Shown piece after piece: positions 63,858 to 64,000 of a stretch of 64,000 nt of DNA. Source of the stretch: Clostridia bacterium (GTDB taxonomy: Bacteria > Bacillota > Clostridia > Lachnospirales > Lachnospiraceae); the NCBI GenBank assembly GCA_003249225.1, contig QKJQ01000027.1, positions 453,395-517,394 of the forward strand, written 5' to 3'. Each line of letters begins with the position of its first letter. Positions within the stretch are counted from its first letter, which is position 1. The notes under the pieces were generated by a model. The model worked only from the letters and a program-made list of their open reading frames with translations, did no database searches and was not told the origin of the DNA. The position numbers and the translations under genes were made by a program.

Positions 63858-64000
63858 ATCGAGTAGGAGGCGGTGACTAACCGCCGTCCTCTCACAGCAC
63901 CGTGCGTACCGTTCGGTACACGGCGCTTTCAATAGTTGATGTGCACAGACTGATATGCCATGGCTAAGTCATAGAAGCCATTGTGTATCAGTCTTTCTTT
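63858..64000 (-). mobile_element. 3' end of a group II intron
   Basis: Read on the minus strand: reverse-transcriptase tail, then domain V (63927-63896) with the AGC at its start, arms AGCGCCGTG and CACGGTGCT, TACC/GGTA stem, GAAC loop and the two-base CG bulge; then domain VI (about 63892-63860) with GGCGGT/ACCGCC hairpin and a bulged A at 63864, seven bases before the predicted 3' boundary at 63858 (ending GAT). The 5' part is outside the window. Confidence 0.85.
63929..64000 (-). CDS. ltrA: Group II intron reverse transcriptase/maturase, C-terminal end
   Basis: The last 23 codons before the stop at 63929: ERLIHNGFYDLAMAYQSVHINY reproduces the closing region of group II intron maturases (...GFYDLAxAYQ...), whose N-terminal RT and maturase domains lie beyond 64000. 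It ends 2 bases before intron domain V, as expected for an ORF in domain IV. Confidence 0.8.
   Translation of the reverse strand, partial: KERLIHNGFYDLAMAYQSVHINY

Overview
The window reads as a chromosomal segment of a low-to-moderate GC Firmicute, most likely a Lachnospiraceae-type (Clostridium cluster XIVa) anaerobe. Reasons: strong AGGAGG-type ribosome binding sites on nearly every gene, clostridial families (YesN/AraC regulators, LytTR and GHKL two-component pairs, lipoprotein sugar-binding proteins with CUT1 permeases but no local ATPase, GH2/GH16/GH43/GH78 glycosidases, a bacterial microcompartment redox module, DUF2200, DUF4428/SHOCT) and U-tailed hairpin terminators. The genus cannot be fixed from sequence alone. 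No rRNA, tRNA or CRISPR array was seen, and no phage module. The only clear mobile element is the 3' end of a group II intron at the right edge.

Layout. 1-5 kb: tail of a MarR regulator, an EamA transporter under a PocR/AraC regulator, and a GH2 glycosidase. 5-8 kb: a DJ-1/PfpI protein, then a membrane diguanylate cyclase overlapping a permuted NlpC/P60 cysteine hydrolase. 8-12.4 kb: a seven-gene operon (ArsR, dihydrolipoamide dehydrogenase, stand-alone HdrA N-terminal domain, ferredoxin, DGC-lipoyl fusion, two DGC proteins) behind a near-consensus promoter. This is the strongest candidate for an undescribed system: a lipoyl-arm and iron-sulfur redox relay under a thiol-type ArsR sensor. 12.5-26 kb: an aminotransferase with a C-terminal zinc ribbon, two small membrane proteins, a FakA-FakB-like fusion, a GH16 beta-glucanase, a beta-helix surface protein, a MocR/LysE divergent pair around a 36-bp palindrome, an XRE-superoxide-reductase-like fusion, a GIY-YIG protein and a U32-like protein.

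26-29.4 kb: three microcompartment redox genes (PduT-, PduS- and PduQ-like) with helically phased half-sites upstream and no signature enzyme. 29.5-43.6 kb: katG, an EAL phosphodiesterase, a CMD-family protein, PHP phosphoesterase, CoiA-like protein, DUF2200, FMN reductase with Rrf2 regulator, a LemA/SHOCT pair and a LytTR/GHKL two-component system. 43.6-50.3 kb: a second unusual redox locus (FAD flavoprotein, ferredoxin, Rieske oxygenase, anchored glycosidase-like protein, molybdopterin-type lipoprotein) divergent from an FCD/GntR regulator. 50.5-63.2 kb: a GH43 xylosidase, a FecR-like protein, decayed DNA with a MATE remnant and a kinase-fold gene, and a rhamnoside locus (two AraC paralogues, binding lipoprotein, two permeases, GH78). 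The right end holds an AraC fragment and the group II intron end.

Two themes cut across the window. First, redox and oxygen handling (katG, XRE-SOR fusion, lipoyl/Fe-S operon, Rieske locus, FMN reductase). Second, short perfect or near-perfect tandem repeats (8-15 bp units), three of which start at or overlap the stop codon of a minus-strand gene, and one of which duplicates a Shine-Dalgarno plus start codon.
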